From JBCBCP01 sp039178165 (lineage in GTDB: Bacteria > Pseudomonadota > Alphaproteobacteria > Rhodobacterales > Rhodobacteraceae), in NCBI GenBank assembly GCA_039178165.1, contig JBCDFL010000061.1, positions 1 to 16,717 on the forward strand: a stretch of DNA of 16,717 nt, given 5' to 3'. Position numbers and translations under genes: made by a program. The stretch's first letter is position 1. Each line of letters begins with the position of its first letter. Shown piece after piece: positions 13,390 to 16,717 of this stretch. Under the pieces are notes generated by a model, which was given only the letters and a program-made list of their open reading frames with translations, searched no databases and was not told the DNA's origin.

Positions 13390-15006
13390 CTAGACGCTAA
13401 CCCCACCCGGCGGCCCGTTGGGCCACGCCTCTCGCCAGTGGCCTAGACCCAGATCGGCCACGTCCACCGCGCCAAGCGGGACTTCGGGGATCGAGAGAGG
13501 TCCCTCCAAGGTCTGCAACGTCAGCGGCGCGCTGCGGAGGCCAGCGGCCTCGCCCGTGGGGACCAAGCCGCCGTCCCAACCGCCCAAAGGTGCGGAGAGG
13601 TCCAGATGCGCAGCGTCAAGCGGCTGGCCCGACACATCAAGCGGCGGTGCGAAGACGCGGGCGACCTGCTGCGCGGTGACCTCTGCCTGCCCACTGTAGG
13701 CGCCGAAATGGACGGCGTCGTCGGTCACCAGCCCCGTCACCCGCACCCCCTGCCAGTTCATCCGGTCGAACGGATGGCGCGGGGTGGTGGCGGCTTGGGG
13801 ATACTCCTTGGGATAGAGGCCGAGCAGCGTGTAGGCGTCGTGCCAGTCCCGCGTCACTCCCTTCTTGACGTAGGCCGTCCGCGTCTGCGCCAGGGTAAAA
13901 AGCGACCAAAACCCGCGCCGCGCCGCAGGCGTGCCGGTGCCGGCCTTGAACCACTTGAAGATGCGCCCGCCCTGTGGCTGTTGCCCGTCCGACCCGTCCG
14001 CGCGCACCGGCCCCGCCCGCGCCACGTTCAGTACCCGATTGCCGATATAGAACATGTCGCGCGAGGCGACCTTGTCCTGCGAGAACGCCGCGTGGGCGCA
14101 GAAGATCAGATTGTCGAACACGCGCCAATTCTGCGCGCCGCATTCCGGCTCCACCACGTTGTCGCGGATGAAGGAGAAACGATTGTCGTAGATCGCGACA
14201 TCCACGTTTCGCCGCAAAATGGGCCCGTCCGCGATATGACACGCGCGCATGTCGAGGCGCACCGCGTTGAAGGCGTGCCGCACGTCGCAGCGCCGGACGA
14301 TGAGGCGCCCGGCCACGTCGAACCCGCCCACGAAGGCGCCGTTGAGCCAGGTCGCGTCGGTGCCTGATTGCCCCTTCACATCTGCCCAGCGCACCCGGCC
14401 CGTCCACATGTCGAAGGCAGGATCCTGCACCCAGCTGCAATCCTCCACCGTCACATGGTGCGTGTGCGCATCGCGCCGCTGCCACAGGTAAAGAAAGAAC
14501 CGCCCTTCCTGCGCGTGGCAATCGCGGATGGTGAGGTACTGAACCGCGCGGGCGTAGAGGCACGAGGGCCAGCAGCTGTCGAAATGCAGTCCCTCCACAT
14601 TGATATGCGCGACGTCGAAGAACTTCAGGAAGGCGAAATCGCCGTCCAAGGGCTTCATCCCGCCCAGCCCCGCCCGATGCGGCGACCGCCCCCCGGACAG
14701 GCGGGCGGTGCCAGGCTGAGCGGCACAAATCGTGATCGGCTGGTCCGGCGTGCCGGAGCGGGTCATCGTCGCGGGACGGGTATAGCGGCCGGGCAGCAGA
14801 ATGACCCGATCACCGGGGCGCGCCCGTTGCAGGGCGGTCTGTAAATCGTATGCCCAACCCTGCGCATCCGCCGGCGTGCCGTCGAGCGGGGCAGGATGCC
14901 GCCGGGTGAAGGGTGCCGCGTAAATGTCGGCCACAGCGTCCTCGAAATCAGATGGGGCGGGCCGCGCGGGGCCGCCGAGCTTCGGTTCAGCGCTATGATG
15001 CCACAA
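13390..15006 (-). CDS. Right-handed parallel beta-helix (pectate-lyase fold) protein
   Basis: A protein of up to 538 residues with the look of a right-handed parallel beta-helix. Near the N-terminus is the usual entry cap: DLQTALQRARPGDRVILLPGRYTRPATM (54-81), similar to polysaccharide lyases of the chondroitinase-B/DUF1565 kind. Successive short strands with Asn/Asp/Cys turns follow (INVEGLHFDSC, LTIRDCHAQEGRF, VTVEDCSWVQD, LIVRRCDVRHAFNAVRLDM, VAIYDNRFSFIRDNVVEP). The C-terminal third is not repetitive. No signal peptide or anchor is seen, which is unusual for a polysaccharide-acting fold. The start is uncertain: TTG 15006 has no ribosome binding site, while GTG 14934 (residue 25) has GAGGA 4 nt upstream. 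The specific substrate or role cannot be given. Confidence 0.78.
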   Translation of the reverse strand: MWHHSAEPKLGGPARPAPSDFEDAVADIYAAPFTRRHPAPLDGTPADAQGWAYDLQTALQRARPGDRVILLPGRYTRPATMTRSGTPDQPITICAAQPGTARLSGGRSPHRAGLGGMKPLDGDFAFLKFFDVAHINVEGLHFDSCWPSCLYARAVQYLTIRDCHAQEGRFFLYLWQRRDAHTHHVTVEDCSWVQDPAFDMWTGRVRWADVKGQSGTDATWLNGAFVGGFDVAGRLIVRRCDVRHAFNAVRLDMRACHIADGPILRRNVDVAIYDNRFSFIRDNVVEPECGAQNWRVFDNLIFCAHAAFSQDKVASRDMFYIGNRVLNVARAGPVRADGSDGQQPQGGRIFKWFKAGTGTPAARRGFWSLFTLAQTRTAYVKKGVTRDWHDAYTLLGLYPKEYPQAATTPRHPFDRMNWQGVRVTGLVTDDAVHFGAYSGQAEVTAQQVARVFAPPLDVSGQPLDAAHLDLSAPLGGWDGGLVPTGEAAGLRSAPLTLQTLEGPLSIPEVPLGAVDVADLGLGHWREAWPNGPPGGVSV

Positions 15007-15019
15007 ACCGGCGCGCGCG

Positions 15020-15090
15020 GCGATTTTTCAAAAATCGCTCGCCGTCGATCCTTGAAGGATCGATGCGCCGCAATCCTTGGAAGGATTGCG
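15020..15090. repeat. Three tandem short palindromes
   Basis: Three near-perfect palindromes stand in a row: GCGATTTTT with AAAAATCGC (15020-15038, one central base), TCGATCCTT with AAGGATCGA (15045-15063, one central base), and CGCAATCCTT with AAGGATTGCG (15069-15090, two central bases). The second and third share the ATCCTT/AAGGAT core. They lie between the DUF808 stop and the beta-helix gene, both on the minus strand, and leave little room for a conventional promoter. Confidence 0.8.
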
Positions 15091-15100
15091 CACTTCGTGC

Positions 15101-16075
15101 TTAGACCGGCTCCACCTTGTTGGACCACAGGCCGGAAATGCGGCGCCAGAGCGGGGTGATCAGCTTCTCCCCAATCGGGATGAGCGCGGCGCCCAAGGCG
15201 AGGCCAAACAGCCCGTGCAGAGCCGCCTTCACCGCCCAAACGCCGAAGCCAGACGCACCCCCCACGGCTTTCGCCGCGCCGTAGATCGCGTCCTCCACCC
15301 CGTGAAAGCCCAGCTGCGCGGCGGAATGCACGATGATCTCGCCCCCGACCCACAGCATCGCCGCAGTGCCGATAACCATGAGCGCCTTCATGAAATACGG
15401 CATGAAGCGCACGATCCCGCGGCCAAGCGCCCGCGTCGCCCCCAGCCGGCCCCGCGCCGCCATGGCGAGACCGACATCGTCCGCCTTCACGATCAGCGCG
15501 ACGGAGCCATACACGGCCACCGTGATCATGATCGCCACCGCCGCCAGGACCGCCCCGCGCATCACCAGCGTGTCCGCATCGATATTCGACAGCGCGATGG
15601 TCATGATCTCCGCCGAGAGGATGAAATCGGTCTTAATCGCGCCCCGCGCCTTCTGCTCCTCCAGCTTTGCGGGGTCCTGGACCTCCTTCGCCTTGCCGGC
15701 GTAGTCGTCGTGCCCGTGGCCGAACCCCAGCGCGTGGGCCACCTTTTCCGCCCCTTCGAAGCACAAATAGGCGCCGCCCAGCATCAGCAGCGGCGGGATC
15801 GCGCCGGGCAGCAGCGCCGACAGAGCGAGGCCGACGGGCAGCAGGATCACCAGCTTGTTAAAGAACGAGCCCTTGGCGATGCGCCAGATGATCGGCAGCT
15901 CGCGGTCCGCCGAAAAGCCCGAGACGTATTTCGGCGTCACGGCGGCGTCGTCGATCACCGCGCCCGCGGCCTTGGAACCTGCCTTGGCCGCCTGCCCGAT
16001 CACGTCGTCGACAGAGGCGGCGGCCACTTTCGCGATGCCCGCCACATCATCCAACAAGGCCAGTAATCCGCTCAT
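15101..16075 (-). CDS. DUF808 family inner-membrane protein (YedI-like)
   Basis: A 324-residue integral membrane protein of the DUF808 (YedI-like) family; no biochemical function is established. The soluble N-terminus (MSGLLALLDDVAGIAKVAAASVDDV) is typical of the family. Hydrophobic segments lie at about 73-105, 173-197, 223-250 and 276-302. A conserved-looking KTDFILSAEIMTIALS stretch (148-163) sits between the first two, after a His/Gly-rich loop (ALGFGHGHDD, 115-124). The C-terminus is complete. The ATG at 16075 has GGAG about 7 nt upstream. It is divergent from gap across a 108-bp region; any functional link with gap is unproven. Confidence 0.9.
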   Translation of the reverse strand: MSGLLALLDDVAGIAKVAAASVDDVIGQAAKAGSKAAGAVIDDAAVTPKYVSGFSADRELPIIWRIAKGSFFNKLVILLPVGLALSALLPGAIPPLLMLGGAYLCFEGAEKVAHALGFGHGHDDYAGKAKEVQDPAKLEEQKARGAIKTDFILSAEIMTIALSNIDADTLVMRGAVLAAVAIMITVAVYGSVALIVKADDVGLAMAARGRLGATRALGRGIVRFMPYFMKALMVIGTAAMLWVGGEIIVHSAAQLGFHGVEDAIYGAAKAVGGASGFGVWAVKAALHGLFGLALGAALIPIGEKLITPLWRRISGLWSNKVEPV

Positions 16076-16091
16076 CTTGCCGCTCCGCCGG

Positions 16092-16105
16092 TTTTATCGC
16101 TAACG
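16092..16105. promoter_or_regulatory. LacI-family operator-like site between gap and the DUF808 gene
   Basis: TTTTATCGCTAACG is an imperfect palindrome with a central CG, matching 10 of the 12 defined positions of TGTTANCGNTAACA, the LacI-family (GntR/CceR-like) motif as I recall it. CceR-type regulators control central carbon genes in Rhodobacter, which would fit a gap promoter. The site overlaps a GATAAA that could be the -10 of the minus-strand DUF808 gene. Confidence 0.4.
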
Positions 16106-16149
16106 GGGACGGAATGCCCATGTCCCCTCCTGCGTTCCATGGATATAGA
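16105..16149 (+). promoter_or_regulatory. Possible gap promoter with flanking inverted repeat
   Basis: TATAGA (16144-16149) is a fair -10 element about 35 bp before the gap ATG, but the -35 region is poor, suggesting an activated promoter. A 6-bp inverted repeat, GGGGAC (16105-16110) and GTCCCC (16122-16127), lies over the expected -35 position and could be a regulator site. Confidence 0.3.
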
Positions 16150-16183
16150 GCGCGGAAAGTGCGTCGATACAAGGATTTCCCCG

Positions 16184-16717
16184 ATGAGCATCAAGGTTGG
16201 CATCAACGGTTTTGGCCGGATCGGCCGCTGCACCCTCAGCCACATTGCGGCCAGCGGGCGGGACGATATCGAGGTGATCAAACTGAACGCAACCGGCCCG
16301 ATCGAGAGCGCGGCGCACCTGATCCGCTACGACAGCGTGCACGGGCCCTTCCCGGGCGAGGTGAAGATCGGGACCGGCACGCTGGACCTGGGCCGGGGCC
16401 CCATCGAGGTGATGAGCACCTATGACATGGCCGAGCTGAATTGGGAGGGCTGCGACGTGGTCCTCGAATGCACGGGCAAGTTCAACGACGGCACCAAGGC
16501 CAGCGCGCATCTTGAGCGCGGCGCGGGCAAAGTCCTGCTGTCGGCGCCCGGCAAGAGTGTCGACCGGACCATCGTTTTCGGCGTGAACGAAGGCGATCTA
16601 CAACCCGGCGAGCGCATGATCTCCAACGGATCGTGCACGACGAACTGCCTTGCCCCCCTCGCCCGCGTGCTGGACGAGGAGATCGGCATCGTCTCCGGCC
16701 TGATGACCACGATCCAC
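16184..16717 (+). CDS. gap: Glyceraldehyde-3-phosphate dehydrogenase, type I, 5' part
   Basis: The first 178 codons of a phosphorylating GAPDH, which interconverts glyceraldehyde-3-phosphate and 1,3-bisphosphoglycerate with NAD(P) in glycolysis and gluconeogenesis; the gene runs off the window. The Rossmann start is VGINGFGRIGR (5-15), and the catalytic Cys151 sits in ISNGSCTTNCLAP (146-158). Several usual signatures differ: the second beta-strand ends LNATG (34-38) where NAD-specific enzymes normally have NDL, SAPGKS replaces SAPAK, and NGSCTTN replaces NASCTTN. This points to a divergent paralogue, possibly with relaxed or NADP-linked cofactor use. The ATG at 16184 has AAGGA 8 nt upstream. 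The nearby tkt fits shared central-carbon roles. Confidence 0.95.
   Translation, partial: MSIKVGINGFGRIGRCTLSHIAASGRDDIEVIKLNATGPIESAAHLIRYDSVHGPFPGEVKIGTGTLDLGRGPIEVMSTYDMAELNWEGCDVVLECTGKFNDGTKASAHLERGAGKVLLSAPGKSVDRTIVFGVNEGDLQPGERMISNGSCTTNCLAPLARVLDEEIGIVSGLMTTIH

Overview
The window looks like a chromosomal segment of a GC-rich alphaproteobacterium, most likely a Rhodobacterales (roseobacter-type) organism. This rests on recognisable gene neighbourhoods and protein styles: a cysH–DUF934–ferredoxin-NADP reductase run, a Rhodobacter-like Fpr ending in VVEKAFLD, a bolA–orf–grxD operon, a coiled-coil protein next to zapA divergent from tkt, and a type I gap gene. I see no rRNA, tRNA, CRISPR array, phage or insertion sequence. 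Most of the content is housekeeping; the unusual material is in the spaces between genes and at the end of infC.

Layout. (1) 2-1973, plus strand: the end of a sulfate-assimilation operon (3' part of a 4Fe-4S APS/PAPS reductase, a DUF934 protein, and ferredoxin-NADP reductase), closed by a strong bidirectional terminator. (2) 2075-3154, minus: an Ala/Asp/Glu-rich single-pass membrane protein, divergent from infC (3371-3922), which appears to start at a non-canonical ATA codon. A 52-bp, 90% identical second copy of the infC 3' end lies at 4013-4064, just before the terminator. (3) 4164-7890, minus: xdhC, a molybdopterin-binding-domain protein and an OmpA-family envelope protein, close together or overlapping. 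(4) 7990-9782, plus: bolA, a 100-aa unknown and the CGFS glutaredoxin grxD joined by ATGA overlaps, then a soluble sulfotransferase. (5) 9788-10652, minus: zapA and an upstream coiled-coil protein, overlapping. (6) 10882-12897, plus: transketolase. (7) 12898-13389: a 492-bp gene-free stretch full of palindromes, including two copies of a ~100-bp modular repeat 258 bp apart. (8) 13390-16075, minus: a parallel beta-helix protein and a DUF808 membrane protein, separated by three tandem palindromes. (9) 16184 to the end, plus: the first 178 codons of a type I GAPDH gene, divergent from the DUF808 gene across a possible LacI-family operator.

The genes fall into small functional sets: reductive sulfate assimilation with its electron supply; molybdenum-cofactor insertion or maturation; Fe-S and redox homeostasis (BolA plus monothiol glutaredoxin); cell division (ZapA); and central carbon metabolism (Tkt and GAPDH). 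I found no clear new defence or mobile system. The strongest leads for something undescribed are the modular repeat whose internal hairpin changes sequence but keeps pairing, the relic infC 3' end, and the unknown protein translationally coupled between BolA and grxD.
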